Shown here one piece after another: positions 18,114 through 28,344 of a stretch of 64,000 bases of DNA. Numbering within the stretch: the stretch's first letter is position 1; every line of letters begins with the position of its first letter. The stretch is from Desertibacillus haloalkaliphilus. GTDB lineage: Bacteria; Bacillota; Bacilli; Bacillales; KJ1-10-99. Both the position numbers and the translations under genes were made by a program. The notes beneath the pieces are model-generated. The model ran no database searches. It was not told the origin of the DNA and was given only the letters and a program-made list of their open reading frames with translations. Location: positions 62,001 to 126,000 of the forward strand of contig NZ_JAHPIV010000005.1 of assembly GCF_019039105.1 (NCBI RefSeq), given 5' to 3'.

Positions 18114-19307
18114 TCAATGTAGAGGATGACCCAGTAATCGTGGTGCATCGTAATCGTAATTGGCAAAGTGGATCACATTGACGTCATAAAAGTGTTTGAG
18201 AGCCAAGGAAGCACCGCCAAGTACGCAAGCATCTTTTCCTAGTGAGGAAATTTTTAAGATACGATAATTGTTGATTTTCGAATTAAGTTTTGCACTAATT
18301 TCCTCTATGAGTGCAGAGTGGTGGTTGATGATTGATCCGTTAATAATCAATTTTTCAGGGTTAAAGATATTAATAATGTTATTCAAACCAAATGCTAAAT
18401 AATCAAGGTAATCATCAAATATTTGTTTATATTTAGGTGTGGTGAGCACCGTTGGCAAGTTATCAAGTGAAAGAGAGGGGTCTTTTTCCGATAACTTTTT
18501 CTTTAACGCATTTTCAGAAGCGTATAATTCCCAGCATCCCTGGTTGCCGCATGTACAAACTCGGCCATTAGATTCGATAATCATATGACCGATCTCACCT
18601 GCGAAGCCTTGATAACCATGATAAATATTATTTTCACTAACAATCCCTAGACCGATCCCTGAGTGCAGAGTAACGCAAAACAGATTGGATAGATACTCGT
18701 CGTAGACTTGTTCAGCAAATACGGATAGGTTCGCGTTGTTCTCAATGTATACTCGTGTTTGAAAGGCATCTTCAAGCTTGTCCGAAATATAGATGTTCGA
18801 CCATTGCTGTTTTGGAGTAAAGATAATTTCATCATCATTGTTTACGATTCCATGGATACCGCCGCCTATTCCGACAAGACCAATTGGATGATGCGTGTGC
18901 TTATACTTCTTAATCAGCGGAGACAGTTCGTTAATGAGTTGTTCAGTAATTTGATCAAGATCATAATGTTCGATTGTTAATTCGAACTGATGAAAGGGCT
19001 TGCCCTTTAAATTCGTAAAGATGATGTTGATATGATCATCGTCAATGTCCATTCCGATACTAAAACCAGCTGACTCATTGATCTCAATTAGGATCGGTTT
19101 TCGTCCGCGTGTCGTTGATTCTCCTTCACTTAGCTCCCGTACAATCTGTTCGTTGAGAAGGTCATTAATTTGAGCTGAGACAGTCGCTTTATTTAGACCT
19201 GTGATTCTTGCCAAGTCACTTCTAGACAAGGACGAATTTTTTATAATTTCTTCTATTAATATCTTTCGATTCATTTTCTTTATATAACTTGCATCTCCGG
19301 TTCTCAA
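18114..19307 (-). CDS. ROK-family (XylR/NagC-type) repressor, first copy
   Basis: This is a 397-residue protein with an N-terminal winged helix-turn-helix (SRSDLARITGLNKATVSAQI at about 25-44) and a sugar-kinase-like ROK domain from about residue 85. The ROK zinc motif is visible as GHMIIESNGRVCTCGNQGCWE. The TTG start at 19307 follows AAGGAGGA by seven bases. It is divergent from uxaC, and a XylR-like operator lies in the spacer, so it probably represses uxaC-gnd and is relieved by a uronate or related sugar acid. It is paralogous to the regulator at 22639. Confidence 0.88.
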   Translation of the reverse strand: MRTGDASYIKKMNRKILIEEIIKNSSLSRSDLARITGLNKATVSAQINDLLNEQIVRELSEGESTTRGRKPILIEINESAGFSIGMDIDDDHINIIFTNLKGKPFHQFELTIEHYDLDQITEQLINELSPLIKKYKHTHHPIGLVGIGGGIHGIVNNDDEIIFTPKQQWSNIYISDKLEDAFQTRVYIENNANLSVFAEQVYDEYLSNLFCVTLHSGIGLGIVSENNIYHGYQGFAGEIGHMIIESNGRVCTCGNQGCWELYASENALKKKLSEKDPSLSLDNLPTVLTTPKYKQIFDDYLDYLAFGLNNIINIFNPEKLIINGSIINHHSALIEEISAKLNSKINNYRILKISSLGKDACVLGGASLALKHFYDVNVIHFANYDYDAPRLLGHPLH

Positions 19308-19448
19308 AACATATCCTCCTTGAATGTAATTTTCTGATTCTTAATTTGTAGCATAGCGTCGCAGCATAATTGTTGAACAACAAGAGCGGTGGGGGGGGAT
19401 AATTGTTAAAGCTCTCATGAAATTGTCAAAAAAATTATAAAAGAATGC

Positions 19449-19477
19449 TTGAAAATTAAGCGCTTTACCTATATATT
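19449..19477 (+). promoter_or_regulatory. Promoter of uxaC-gnd with overlapping cre-like site
   Basis: TTGAAA at 19449-19454 and TATATT at 19472-19477 are separated by 17 bases. ATTAAGCGCTTTAC at about 19455-19468 lies in the spacer and has the GCGC core of a catabolite-responsive element, although its ends match poorly. The XylR-like operator begins 14 bases after the -10 box. Confidence 0.5.
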
Positions 19478-19490
19478 TATTATATAAGTA

Positions 19491-19517
19491 ATTAGTTTGT
19501 TTAGTAAACAAAATAAT
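19491..19517. promoter_or_regulatory. XylR/ROK-type operator 1 (uxaC)
   Basis: The 27-base site is a near-perfect palindrome: ATTA, G, TTTGTTTA, centre G, TAAACAAA, A, TAAT. Written as half-sites it is TTAGTTTGTT-N5-AACAAAATAA, which closely follows the xyl operator of Bacillus as I recall it. It sits just downstream of the predicted uxaC start site. Confidence 0.8.
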
Positions 19518-19621
19518 TAAATGTAGTGATTTATGGTTCGTAGATAAAATGCTGAACTTTAGTTGCAAGCTGGTGTAAAGGTTATTGGGGTAAAATAAAA
19601 CATGAAAGGTGATGAGGTGTA

Positions 19622-21022
19622 ATGAAGACATTTATCACAGAAGACTTTTTGTTATATAATGATACAGCAAGGAAACTTTACCATGACGTTGCAAAACATT
19701 TGCCTATTATAGATTATCATAACCACCTAAACGACCAAGAGATTTTGGAGGATAAAACGTACTCTAATTTATCTGAGATCTGGTTGGCGGGTGATCATTA
19801 TAAGTGGAGAGCGATGCGAGCAAATGGAGTAGATGAAGCCTATATCACTGGAGATAAAAGTGATTATGATAAATTTCTCGCTTGGGCGAAAACGGTTCCA
19901 AATACATTTGGCAATCCTCTTTACCACTGGACTCATTTAGAACTTTTGCGATATTTCGATATTGATGAAGTGTTAAATGAGGAGACTGCACCTATGATTT
20001 GGGAGGAGGCAAACAAGAAGCTGGCAACGCCAGAATTATCGGTTAGGTCTCTTCTAAAGAAAGATAAAGTGGAGTTTGTAGGTACAACAGATGATCCAAC
20101 AGATCATTTAGCGAATCATCAAAAGATGGTTGCGGAAGGATACGAATGTAATGTTTCTCCTTCATTTCGACCAGACAAAGGTTTAGCCATCGAAAAGGAA
20201 GAGTTTGTTTCGTGGGTAACTAAGCTTGGGGAAGTAAGTGGAGTGTCAATTTCTAGTTACGATGATTTCCTTGAAGCGTTAAACAAGCGCGTTGATTTCT
20301 TTGATCAATTAGGTTGTAGAAGTTCAGACCATGGAATTAATGTGATGTTTTATGAAGAAACGACGCAAGCTCAAGTGGATGTTATTTTCAAAAAGCGCCT
20401 AAGCGGTGAAACTCTATCTGAAAAGGAAGCAGACCAGTTTAGAACATTGACTTTAATTCGATTAGGTGAATTATATGCGGCTAAAGGCTGGGCGATGCAG
20501 CTTCATATTGGGCCACTGAGAAATAACAACACAAGAATGTTTGAAAAAGTAGGTCCGGACAGCGGCTTTGATTCGATGAATGATCGCCGTCTTGCAGAAA
20601 AACTTTCTCAATTCTTAGATGCTCTTGAATATGAAGGTAAGTTACCGAAAACAATTCTTTATAGTCTTAACGCGAATGATTACCAAGTGCTTGCTGCCAT
20701 GGCAGGAAATTTCCAAAACTCAGAGATTCCTGGCAAGGTGCAATTCGGTACCGCCTGGTGGTTTAATGATACGATTGATGGCATGGAAGACCAAATGAAG
20801 GTTCTGGCAAATACAGGTTTGATCAGTAACTTTATTGGGATGTTGACGGATTCTAGAAGTTTCTTATCTCTATCACGCCATGATTATTTCCGTCGAATTC
20901 TGTGCAACTTACTCGGAACATGGGTAGAAGAAGGGAAAGTGCCTAAAGATATGCCACTACTTGAAAAGTATGTGAGAGGCATCTGCTATGAAAATGCAAA
21001 ACGTTATTTTTCCATTAATTAA
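19622..21022 (+). CDS. uxaC: Glucuronate (uronate) isomerase UxaC
   Basis: The protein is 466 residues, the usual size, of the amidohydrolase-superfamily uronate isomerase. It converts D-glucuronate to D-fructuronate and D-galacturonate to D-tagaturonate. Visible landmarks are FITEDFLLYNDTAR at the N-terminus, the metal-binding DYHNHL motif near residue 32, GTTDDPTDHL, and LHIGPLRNNNTRMF. The ATG follows AAAGGTGATGAGG. gnd follows after 46 bases. This is the entry enzyme of the proposed hexuronate pathway, under operator 1. Confidence 0.96.
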   Translation: MKTFITEDFLLYNDTARKLYHDVAKHLPIIDYHNHLNDQEILEDKTYSNLSEIWLAGDHYKWRAMRANGVDEAYITGDKSDYDKFLAWAKTVPNTFGNPLYHWTHLELLRYFDIDEVLNEETAPMIWEEANKKLATPELSVRSLLKKDKVEFVGTTDDPTDHLANHQKMVAEGYECNVSPSFRPDKGLAIEKEEFVSWVTKLGEVSGVSISSYDDFLEALNKRVDFFDQLGCRSSDHGINVMFYEETTQAQVDVIFKKRLSGETLSEKEADQFRTLTLIRLGELYAAKGWAMQLHIGPLRNNNTRMFEKVGPDSGFDSMNDRRLAEKLSQFLDALEYEGKLPKTILYSLNANDYQVLAAMAGNFQNSEIPGKVQFGTAWWFNDTIDGMEDQMKVLANTGLISNFIGMLTDSRSFLSLSRHDYFRRILCNLLGTWVEEGKVPKDMPLLEKYVRGICYENAKRYFSIN

Positions 21023-21068
21023 GTAAGCTTTAAACTAAAACTAATAATGAAAGAGAAGGTGACAGTGT

Positions 21069-22478
21069 ATGTCGAAACAGCAAATTGGTGTTATTGGATT
21101 AGCAGTAATGGGGAAGAACCTTGCGCTAAACATCGAAAGCAGAGGTTATTCTGTTTCAGTTTTTAACCGTTCGTATGATAAAACAGAGGCGTTTTTAAAT
21201 GAAGAAGCGAAAGGAAAGAACTTCTTTGGAGCAAAGTCAATTGAAGAATTTGTTGACTCTTTAGAGAAACCTCGAAAAATTATGCTAATGGTAAAAGCAG
21301 GTCCAGCAACGGATGCAACGATTGAATCTCTGCAACCTTTCCTTGATAAAGGTGATATCTTAATTGACGGTGGTAATACGCTGTTTGAAGATACGATCCG
21401 TCGTAATAAGGAACTAGATAAAACAGGTATCCACTTTATCGGTACTGGTGTTTCAGGTGGAGAAGAAGGTGCATTGAAGGGGCCATCAATTATGCCAGGT
21501 GGGCAAAAAGAAGCTTATGAATTAGTGGCACCAATCTTTGAAGCAATTTCAGCTAAAGTTGAAGGAGACCCTTGTACAAGCTATATCGGTCCGGACGGTG
21601 CTGGTCACTATGTCAAGATGGTTCATAATGGGATTGAGTATGGTGATATGCAATTAATTTCTGAGGCATATTTCATTTTGAAACATGTCCTTGGATTGGA
21701 TGCACAAGAGCTTCATGAAGTCTTTGCGGAGTGGAACAAAGGTGAGTTAGACAGCTATTTAGTTGAAATTACTGCCGATATCTTCACTAAAGTTGATGAT
21801 GAAACAGGCAAGCCAATGGTAGATGTTATTTTAGATACAGCAGGACAAAAGGGTACTGGGAAATGGACAAGTAAAAACGCATTAGATTTAGGTGTTCCAC
21901 TTCCGTTAATTACAGAATCTGTATTTGCTCGTTTTATCTCGGCAATGAAGGAAGAGCGCGTAAAAGCAAGCAAAGTATTAAGAGGGCCGGAAGTAAATCA
22001 ATTTGATGGTGACAAACAAGAATTAATTGAAGCTGTTCGTAAAGCCCTTTATATGGGTAAAATTTGTTCATATGCTCAAGGGTTTGCACAAATGCGGGCT
22101 CAATCTGAAGAGTATGATTGGAACCTTAACTACGGAGATATTGCGATGATCTGGCGTGGTGGATGTATCATTCGTTCTCAATTCTTACAAAAGATTAAAG
22201 AAGCATACGACAACGAGCCAGGTTTAACGAACTTATTATTAGACCCTTACTTCAAGGAGATTGTTGAAGAGTATCAGTCTGCATTAAGAGAAGTCGTATC
22301 TGTAGCGATTAAATATGGTATTGCCGTGCCAACATTCTCAAGTGCGGTTGCCTACTACGACAGCTACCGTTCTGAAGACTTACCAGCAAACTTATTACAA
22401 GCTCAGCGCGATTACTTCGGTGCACATACGTATCAGCGTAAAGACAAAGAAGGCGTGTTCCATACTCAATGGTTCTAA
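21069..22478 (+). CDS. gndA: 6-phosphogluconate dehydrogenase, decarboxylating (GndA type)
   Basis: The enzyme oxidises 6-phosphogluconate to ribulose 5-phosphate and CO2. It is 469 residues, with the Rossmann motif [16 protein letters not shown] at the dinucleotide ribose (NADP preference by family), the substrate loop [18 protein letters not shown] and the catalytic [13 protein letters not shown]. Its placement directly behind uxaC is unexpected for a classical uronate pathway, which ends in 2-keto-3-deoxygluconate. It fits a route that yields gluconate, supplied by the gluconokinase at 39405. Confidence 0.95.
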   Translation: MSKQQIGVIGLAVMGKNLALNIESRGYSVSVFNRSYDKTEAFLNEEAKGKNFFGAKSIEEFVDSLEKPRKIMLMVKAGPATDATIESLQPFLDKGDILIDGGNTLFEDTIRRNKELDKTGIHFIGTGVSGGEEGALKGPSIMPGGQKEAYELVAPIFEAISAKVEGDPCTSYIGPDGAGHYVKMVHNGIEYGDMQLISEAYFILKHVLGLDAQELHEVFAEWNKGELDSYLVEITADIFTKVDDETGKPMVDVILDTAGQKGTGKWTSKNALDLGVPLPLITESVFARFISAMKEERVKASKVLRGPEVNQFDGDKQELIEAVRKALYMGKICSYAQGFAQMRAQSEEYDWNLNYGDIAMIWRGGCIIRSQFLQKIKEAYDNEPGLTNLLLDPYFKEIVEEYQSALREVVSVAIKYGIAVPTFSSAVAYYDSYRSEDLPANLLQAQRDYFGAHTYQRKDKEGVFHTQWF

Positions 22479-22521
22479 TAAGATAAAAAAGATTTCAGTG
22501 GACGACTGTTCATGAAAAGAG

Positions 22522-22632
22522 TAGACCCAAAGCGAAGTGACTTCTTACCTCATGCATGTAGATACAATTAGAATCTTGTTGAATCCATATTCTCCATTGT
22601 ACAGAGGTACCGCTCCTTCTTTTGGGTCTATT
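22522..22632. terminator. Long-range inverted repeat between gnd and the second ROK gene
   Basis: TAGACCCAAAGCGAAG near 22522 pairs with CTTCTTTTGGGTCTA ending near 22631, enclosing about 80 bases. It lies between the convergent ends of gnd and the second ROK gene and could end both transcripts. The large loop makes this uncertain. Confidence 0.4.
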
Positions 22633-22638
22633 TAATGT

Positions 22639-23811
22639 CTAACTATGAGGCTTGTCCAATGTTAAGATCAAGTCGGATACTTCAAAGAACGTTTGAATAG
22701 AAAAGGCACATGCACCCATCACTGTAGAGCTATATCCAAGGTCGGATAGAACAATTTCACGATATTGACTAACAGATGAAGTTAATTTCTGTTTGATTTG
22801 TTCAATTGCATTTGGATACATTTCAAGTACCTTGCTATTTAAGACGATGGTTTCAGGGTTATAAATGTTGATGACATTGTTTAGTCCAATGGCGACAAAG
22901 GTGATAAATTCATCGAGTTGCTCTAGAACCATTCGATGTTCGTCTCTTAATAATTTCTGTAGATCGTCGTACGTCATTGATGTTTCACCTAGTTGCTTTT
23001 CAAGTTGTTTAAACAGCTTAGGCTCACTTGCGTATTGCTCCCAGCATCCCTGATTACCACATTTGCATGGGTGACCGTTTGGCATAACAATCATATGGCC
23101 CATTTCACCAGCATAGCCGTGATAGCCTTTGTGTAATATGCCGTCCACTAAAATACCGGTACCGATTCCTGATGACAGAATGATGGTGAGCAAATTATGA
23201 CTATCTTGATGTTTGTACACTTTCTCCGCATAGGAGGACAAGTTAGCATTATTTTCAATATGAATCGGAATATCAATTTCTTTAATCAGGTCTGCTTTTA
23301 AATTTTTATTATGCCATTGATATCTTGGAATGAAAAAGATGGTTTCATTTTTATTAACGGTTCCATGGATACCTATTGTGACATTAATTAACCCATAATG
23401 AGTATTCTCACTTAATTGTTTGAATTCTTTGATGTCGTTAATTAATTTTTGCACAATCTTGTTGTAATCGTCAGTCTCTAAATCGATGGTTTTCGTTTGA
23501 ATAGGTTTCCCTGATAGGTCAGCTAACGTATAATGAATCTCTTTGTAGTCAAGATCAATGCCTAATACATAACCAGCGGCTTCATTAATTGAAAGCATAA
23601 TTGGTCGCCTTCCAATCACATTATGCTCTGGTTGTGTCTCGTATATTAGACCCTCTTCTAATAAATTAGAAACTTGAACGGAAATCGTTGCTTTATTCAA
23701 ACCAGTGATTTTCGAGAGGTCGGCACGAGAAATTCTTCCATTGTGAATAATTTCTTTAATAATAATGGTTCTATTGATCTTTCTTATGTAGGCACCATCA
23801 CCTGTTACCAT
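22639..23811 (-). CDS. ROK-family (XylR/NagC-type) repressor, second copy
   Basis: The 390-residue product has the same layout as the regulator at 18114: an N-terminal helix-turn-helix (SRADLSKITGLNKATISVQV) and a ROK domain with GHMIVMPNGHPCKCGNQGCWEQ. The recognition helices of the two are nearly identical (ITGLNKATxS), so they likely bind the same operator, while the effector domains differ more. The ATG follows AAAGGAGG. It is divergent from larC1, with operator 2 in the spacer. Confidence 0.88.
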   Translation of the reverse strand: MVTGDGAYIRKINRTIIIKEIIHNGRISRADLSKITGLNKATISVQVSNLLEEGLIYETQPEHNVIGRRPIMLSINEAAGYVLGIDLDYKEIHYTLADLSGKPIQTKTIDLETDDYNKIVQKLINDIKEFKQLSENTHYGLINVTIGIHGTVNKNETIFFIPRYQWHNKNLKADLIKEIDIPIHIENNANLSSYAEKVYKHQDSHNLLTIILSSGIGTGILVDGILHKGYHGYAGEMGHMIVMPNGHPCKCGNQGCWEQYASEPKLFKQLEKQLGETSMTYDDLQKLLRDEHRMVLEQLDEFITFVAIGLNNVINIYNPETIVLNSKVLEMYPNAIEQIKQKLTSSVSQYREIVLSDLGYSSTVMGACAFSIQTFFEVSDLILTLDKPHS

Positions 23812-23868
23812 TTTTTATCCTCCTTTACGGTATCATAGTGGTTACTTATATTTTGATAGGTAGTGTTT

Positions 23869-23893
23869 ATTGTTTGTTTAACAAACAAAGGAA
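23869..23893. promoter_or_regulatory. XylR/ROK-type operator 2 (larC1-mgsA-tkt)
   Basis: TTTGTT-N5-AACAAA is conserved with the other three operators, and the site also contains the perfect palindrome TTGTTTGTT-T-AACAAACAA. It lies between the divergent second ROK gene and larC1. TATAAT at 23907-23912 may be a -10 element for larC1, but no good -35 was found. Confidence 0.7.
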
Positions 23894-23986
23894 CAGGTTA
23901 TATAAATATAATAATAAAAAGCCATCAAAAATCCAAACTTTTACTAATGGGCATTTTCGATTATATCAAAAAAAGGAGCAATTGTA

Positions 23987-24784
23987 ATGAAAACGCTTTA
24001 TACTGATTGTTTTTCAGGCATAAGTGGTGATATGTTTATTGGCGCTCTCATTGATGCAGGTGCTAATCCTAACCACCTTGTTGAGGAATTAAAAAAGTTA
24101 AACATTTCAGATGAATACAAGTTGAAATGGACATCAGTTGTAAAGAACGGCATTAGTAGTACGAAATTTGATGTCGTACTGTTAAATGAAGAGCATCAAC
24201 ATCATCACTCACATGATGACCATACCCACGCGCATGAAGAGCATCACCACTATCGCGGTCACCATCACCATCGTTCTTACGCTGATATTAAACAGTTGAT
24301 TGAAGCAGCTGACTTATCAGAAGAAGTGAAGAAAATAGCCTTGGGAATTTTTAGAAAAATCGGTGAAGCGGAAGGGCATATACATGGGGTGGCTTTAGAA
24401 GATGTCCACTTTCATGAGGTAGGAGCGGTTGATTCAATTATCGATATTGTCGGAACGGCGATTTTATTAGATCAATTAAAAATCGATAAAATACAATCAT
24501 CAGCTGTGCCAGTTGGCTCTGGAAAGATTCGTATTGACCATGGGATCTATCCAGTACCGGCCCCTGCCACATTAGAAATCTTACGTGGTGTACCAATCGC
24601 TAGTAGTGAAGTGGAGGCGGAGTTAACAACGCCGACGGGGGCTGCTTTTATTGCTGCACTTGCTCAAGAATTTAGTACATTACCCGCAATGCAAGTACAA
24701 TCGATTGGATATGGGGCTGGCACAAAAACGTTCCCTAACCAACCAAATGTCCTTCGTGTCATCATTGGTAATGAATATAGATAG
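23987..24784 (+). CDS. larC1: Nickel-pincer cofactor synthesis protein LarC, N-terminal part (LarC1)
   Basis: LarC is a CTP-dependent cyclometallase that inserts nickel into the pyridinium dithiocarboxylate mononucleotide made by LarB and LarE. This gene ends after 265 residues and carries only the N-terminal domain: SGISGDMFIGALIDAG at about 10-25, a histidine-rich stretch with 15 His at residues 70-95 suited to nickel storage, and FHEVGAVDSIIDIVG. The C-terminal domain is encoded separately at 41781. In Lactiplantibacillus plantarum the two parts are joined by programmed frameshifting. The ATG follows AAAAAGGAGC. Confidence 0.92.
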   Translation: MKTLYTDCFSGISGDMFIGALIDAGANPNHLVEELKKLNISDEYKLKWTSVVKNGISSTKFDVVLLNEEHQHHHSHDDHTHAHEEHHHYRGHHHHRSYADIKQLIEAADLSEEVKKIALGIFRKIGEAEGHIHGVALEDVHFHEVGAVDSIIDIVGTAILLDQLKIDKIQSSAVPVGSGKIRIDHGIYPVPAPATLEILRGVPIASSEVEAELTTPTGAAFIAALAQEFSTLPAMQVQSIGYGAGTKTFPNQPNVLRVIIGNEYR

Positions 24785-24836
24785 ATGAAGTAACAGGGAA
24801 GTTCGTTCACAATACAACTATTGAGGAGAGGTGCCA

Positions 24837-25238
24837 GTGAATATCGCCTTAATTGCTCACGATAAAAAGAAGGAAGACCTTATTAAGTTTGCCCAAGCTT
24901 ATGAATATTGCTTGGTAAACCATCAGCTATTTGCAACTGGAACAACCGGGAAAAGAATATCAGAAAATACGAAACTTAAAATAACCCGGTTTCAATCTGG
25001 TCCATTAGGGGGCGACCAACAAATCGGGTCAATGATTGCAGAAAACAAAATGGATATGATTATATTCTTTCGAGACCCTTTAACAGCACAGCCACATGAG
25101 CCAGATGTGACAGCTTTACTAAGGCTGTGTGATGTGTATGCCATCCCTTTAGCAACAAACATGGGGACAGCAGAATTATTAATCCGTGGTTTAGAGCGCG
25201 GGGACTTAAAATGGCGTGAATATATTCAACATGATTAA
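24837..25238 (+). CDS. mgsA: Methylglyoxal synthase
   Basis: MgsA converts dihydroxyacetone phosphate to methylglyoxal and phosphate, a bypass that relieves sugar-phosphate overload. The protein is 133 residues and closely follows the family: [20 protein letters not shown] for phosphate binding, [10 protein letters not shown] with the catalytic aspartate, [12 protein letters not shown] and ATNMGTAE. The GTG at 24837 has proper spacing from GAGGAG; the GTG six bases earlier does not. It follows larC1 by about 50 bases and precedes tkt, under operator 2. Confidence 0.96.
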   Translation: MNIALIAHDKKKEDLIKFAQAYEYCLVNHQLFATGTTGKRISENTKLKITRFQSGPLGGDQQIGSMIAENKMDMIIFFRDPLTAQPHEPDVTALLRLCDVYAIPLATNMGTAELLIRGLERGDLKWREYIQHD

Positions 25239-25315
25239 ATAGCTTTTAAAATTTTGGCTCTGTTAAGGCTGAAAATGAAACATAACTTTATTAAAAATCG
25301 AAATGAGGTTTTACT

Positions 25316-27337
25316 ATGACAACAAATATTGATCAGTTATCAATTAACACGATTCGTACGTTATCGATTGATAGTATCGAGAAAGCACAATCAGGGCACC
25401 CTGGTATGCCGATGGGAGCGGCTCCAATGGCATATACGTTATTTGCGAAGTATATGGACCATAATCCAGCAAATCCTGACTGGTTTAACCGTGACCGTTT
25501 TATTTTATCTGCAGGGCACGGGTCTATGCTTTTATATAGCTTGTTACACTTGCACGGATACGGTGTAACGATGGAAGACTTAAAAGAATTTAGACAGTGG
25601 GGAAGTCGCACACCTGGGCATCCAGAATTTGGGCATACTCCAGGAGTTGAAGCAACAACAGGCCCTCTAGGACAAGGGGTGGCAATGGCTGTTGGTTTTG
25701 CGATGGCAGAGCGTCATTTAGCATCGACTTACAATCGTGATGATTTTAATGTTGTTGACCACTACACATACAGTATTTGCGGTGACGGTGACTTAATGGA
25801 AGGTGTTTCTGCAGAAGCGTCTTCATTAGCAGGACATCTCAAATTAGGGAAGTTAATCGTATTCTATGATTCTAATGATATTTCTTTAGATGGTGACTTG
25901 AACCAGTCTTTCTCAGAGAGTGTGGAAGACCGCTATAAAGCCTACGGATGGCAAGTCATTCGCGTTGAAGACGGAAATAATCTAGAAGAAATTTCGAAGG
26001 CAGTCGAAGTAGCGAAAGTAGATGAGCGTCCAACGTTGATCGAAGTTAAAACGACGATTGGTTATGGTTCACCAAATAAAGGTGGAAAATCTGCTTCTCA
26101 CGGTGCTCCTCTTGGCGAAGTTGAAGCAAAATTAACAAAAGAGTCTTATAAATGGACGTTTGAAGAAGATTTCTATGTGCCGAATGAAGTAAGAGACCAC
26201 TATGCCGAGCTTGCAAAAGAAGGAAAACAGAAAGAAGAAGCATGGAATCAAATGTTTGCTGATTATAAGCAAGCACACCCTGAATTAGCAAGCCAACTAG
26301 AAACCGCGATAAAAGGCGAACTTCCAGAAGGATGGGACAAGGATGTACCTGTTTATGAAGAGGGCGACAAAGCAGCAACACGTGCAACAGGTGGAGAAGT
26401 ACTAAACGCGATCGCCAAAAATACGCCAAGCTTGTTTGGTGGTTCCGCTGATTTAGCATCTTCAAACAAAACGATGTTAAACGGCGAAGAAGACTTTTCC
26501 CGTGACAATTATGCAGGACGTAACATTTGGTTCGGTGTTCGTGAATTTGCAATGGCGGCAGCTGTCAACGGTATGGCTCTTCATGGAGGAGTAAAGCCGT
26601 ACGCATCTACATTCTTCGTATTCTCTGACTACTTACGCCCAGCGTTACGACTTTCTGCTCTTATGAAAGTACCAGCGACTTACGTATTTACGCATGATAG
26701 TATTGCTGTCGGAGAGGATGGTCCAACACACGAACCGGTAGAACAATTAGCGGCGTTACGTGCGATTCCAGATGTTTCTATCATCCGCCCAGCAGATGGT
26801 AATGAAACAGCAGCTGCTTGGAAACTAGCAGTAGAAAGCACAAATCAACCAACAGTACTTGTCCTCACTCGTCAAGGGTTGCCTACACTTCCTTCCACGA
26901 GAGAAAACGCGTATGAAGGTGTGAAAAAAGGTGCCTATGTCGTCTCTGAGACAAATGGCGATGTAGATGGATTATTGCTTGCAAGTGGTTCAGAAGTGTC
27001 CTTAGCTTTAGAAGCGCAACAAGTACTTGAGAAAGAAGGCATTCATGTATCTGTCGTAAGTATGCCAAGCTGGGATCGTTTTGAACAACAATCAGCAGAA
27101 TATAAACAGTCTGTTATTCCTTCAAACGTAAAACACCGCCTAGGAATTGAGATGGGGGCAACATTAGGTTGGGAGCGTTATACAGGAGACGAAGGCGCAG
27201 TACTAGGAATCGATACGTTCGGTGCGTCAGCTCCTGGAGATCGTATCTTAAAAGAGTATGGATTTACAGTTGAAAACGTCGTTGCACGCTTCAAACAGTT
27301 ACAAGGGAAAATTAAAACTAGTAACCTCTCATTATAA
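25316..27337 (+). CDS. tkt: Transketolase
   Basis: This is a thiamine-diphosphate enzyme of 673 residues that interconverts pentose phosphates with triose and hexose phosphates. Motifs include [27 protein letters not shown], the TPP motif [18 protein letters not shown]-x-N (with the usual ND at about 181-182) and the pyrimidine-domain region [14 protein letters not shown]. It is probably an additional copy dedicated to this cluster, since pentose phosphates would be the product of the proposed pathway; whether another tkt exists elsewhere in the genome cannot be seen. Confidence 0.96.
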   Translation: MTTNIDQLSINTIRTLSIDSIEKAQSGHPGMPMGAAPMAYTLFAKYMDHNPANPDWFNRDRFILSAGHGSMLLYSLLHLHGYGVTMEDLKEFRQWGSRTPGHPEFGHTPGVEATTGPLGQGVAMAVGFAMAERHLASTYNRDDFNVVDHYTYSICGDGDLMEGVSAEASSLAGHLKLGKLIVFYDSNDISLDGDLNQSFSESVEDRYKAYGWQVIRVEDGNNLEEISKAVEVAKVDERPTLIEVKTTIGYGSPNKGGKSASHGAPLGEVEAKLTKESYKWTFEEDFYVPNEVRDHYAELAKEGKQKEEAWNQMFADYKQAHPELASQLETAIKGELPEGWDKDVPVYEEGDKAATRATGGEVLNAIAKNTPSLFGGSADLASSNKTMLNGEEDFSRDNYAGRNIWFGVREFAMAAAVNGMALHGGVKPYASTFFVFSDYLRPALRLSALMKVPATYVFTHDSIAVGEDGPTHEPVEQLAALRAIPDVSIIRPADGNETAAAWKLAVESTNQPTVLVLTRQGLPTLPSTRENAYEGVKKGAYVVSETNGDVDGLLLASGSEVSLALEAQQVLEKEGIHVSVVSMPSWDRFEQQSAEYKQSVIPSNVKHRLGIEMGATLGWERYTGDEGAVLGIDTFGASAPGDRILKEYGFTVENVVARFKQLQGKIKTSNLSL

Positions 27338-27373
27338 GCAACATGATTTGTTGTTTTTAAGGAGCTTATGAGC

Positions 27374-28258
27374 ATGAATAAACCATCCTCGTTGAAAGAA
27401 GTGACAAAGCATTTAGAAGAGTTAGAAGTGAATTATCGAATCCAAGGGAGTTTTGGTGTTACCTTAGATTATCATTCACATCAGGAGTATGAAATTTACA
27501 TGTTACATGCAGGTTCATGTCGTTATTTGATCCATAATCAAATTTATGACCTAGAACCAGGTGATATTTTACTAATGGATGGATTAGCGCAGCATAGACC
27601 GAATGTCAGTGACGAAAGTGAATATATTAGAAGCATTATTCATTTCTCTCCTAAGTGGATCTGTGGTTTAATAGATGAAATGAGGTGTCATTACCTTTTA
27701 GAGGCATTTGAACGATTTCATCATTGTTTAATTCGACCGAGTGAAAACGAGGAATCTTCTCAATTAGAAAGTGTTATTCAACGAATGGCTCTCTTGCAGG
27801 AAAGTAGCCAGCGCCGTGATATCCAAACTCAAACTGAACTTAAAGTGTTACTTTTACAAGCATTAATTATCATTTATCGCTTAAGTAAGCTAAAAGATAA
27901 ACCAATCGCACCAAAAAAAGAGGCGAAAGCTGAACATGCGGAAAATATTGCTGCCTATGTTCAAGTCAATTTTAAGCATAAGTTGACGATTGTAGATATC
28001 TCTAAGAATCTAAACTTAAGTAAATCGTATGTATCGCATGTTTTTAAGGAGATAACCGGGTATACAGTCATGGGATATTTAATGGAATGTCGACTTAGAC
28101 AAGTAAAATATTCTCTAGAAATGGAACCAGATAAGCCAATAAAGGATATAGCCTATGATTGTGGGTTTGAAAGTGTCGCGCACTTCAGTCGTTATTTTAA
28201 GAAAAAAGTAGGAATGACCGCAAGAGAGTATCGTACGGTGCGGTTAGATGGAATATAG
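27374..28258 (+). CDS. AraC-family transcriptional regulator
   Basis: The 294-residue product has an N-terminal cupin sensor (DYHSHQEYEIYMLHAGSCRYLI, then LEPGDILLMDG) and a C-terminal pair of helix-turn-helices (LTIVDISKNLNLSKSYVSHVFKEITG and IKDIAYDCGFESVAHFSRYFKK). The ATG at 27374 is nine bases after AAGGAG; another ATG six bases earlier is too close. It is a typical carbohydrate-utilisation activator. The symporter and the Gfo/Idh operon downstream are likely targets, supported by a shared 14-base motif in both upstream regions. Confidence 0.9.
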   Translation: MNKPSSLKEVTKHLEELEVNYRIQGSFGVTLDYHSHQEYEIYMLHAGSCRYLIHNQIYDLEPGDILLMDGLAQHRPNVSDESEYIRSIIHFSPKWICGLIDEMRCHYLLEAFERFHHCLIRPSENEESSQLESVIQRMALLQESSQRRDIQTQTELKVLLLQALIIIYRLSKLKDKPIAPKKEAKAEHAENIAAYVQVNFKHKLTIVDISKNLNLSKSYVSHVFKEITGYTVMGYLMECRLRQVKYSLEMEPDKPIKDIAYDCGFESVAHFSRYFKKKVGMTAREYRTVRLDGI

Positions 28259-28275
28259 AGTTGAAGAAAACAGCA

Positions 28276-28315
28276 AAAACCCAGTTCAGTAGTGGACCTA
28301 TTGAATTGGGTTTTT
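28276..28315 (+). terminator. Terminator after the AraC gene
   Basis: AAAACCCAGTTCA and TGAATTGGGTTTT form a 13-base stem with one mismatch, followed by T. Confidence 0.8.
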
Positions 28316-28330
28316 ACATTTACCCACCAC

Positions 28331-28344
28331 AGAAAGTGCTTTCA
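28331..28344. promoter_or_regulatory. cre-like site, upstream
   Basis: AGAAAGTGCTTTCA matches 12 of 14 positions of TGAAAGCGCTTTCA. It lies about 330 bases upstream of the symporter and overlaps the shared motif at 28340. Confidence 0.4.

Noticed and set aside
24784-24840. LarC truncated by a sequencing error or pseudogene
   Set aside because: The missing C-terminal domain is present intact as its own gene at 41781 with its own ribosome site, so a clean split is more likely than a broken gene.
26046-26552. 168-codon minus-strand frame inside tkt
   Set aside because: It is fully antisense to a highly conserved transketolase and reads as low-complexity Leu/His/Gln, a shadow of the coding strand.
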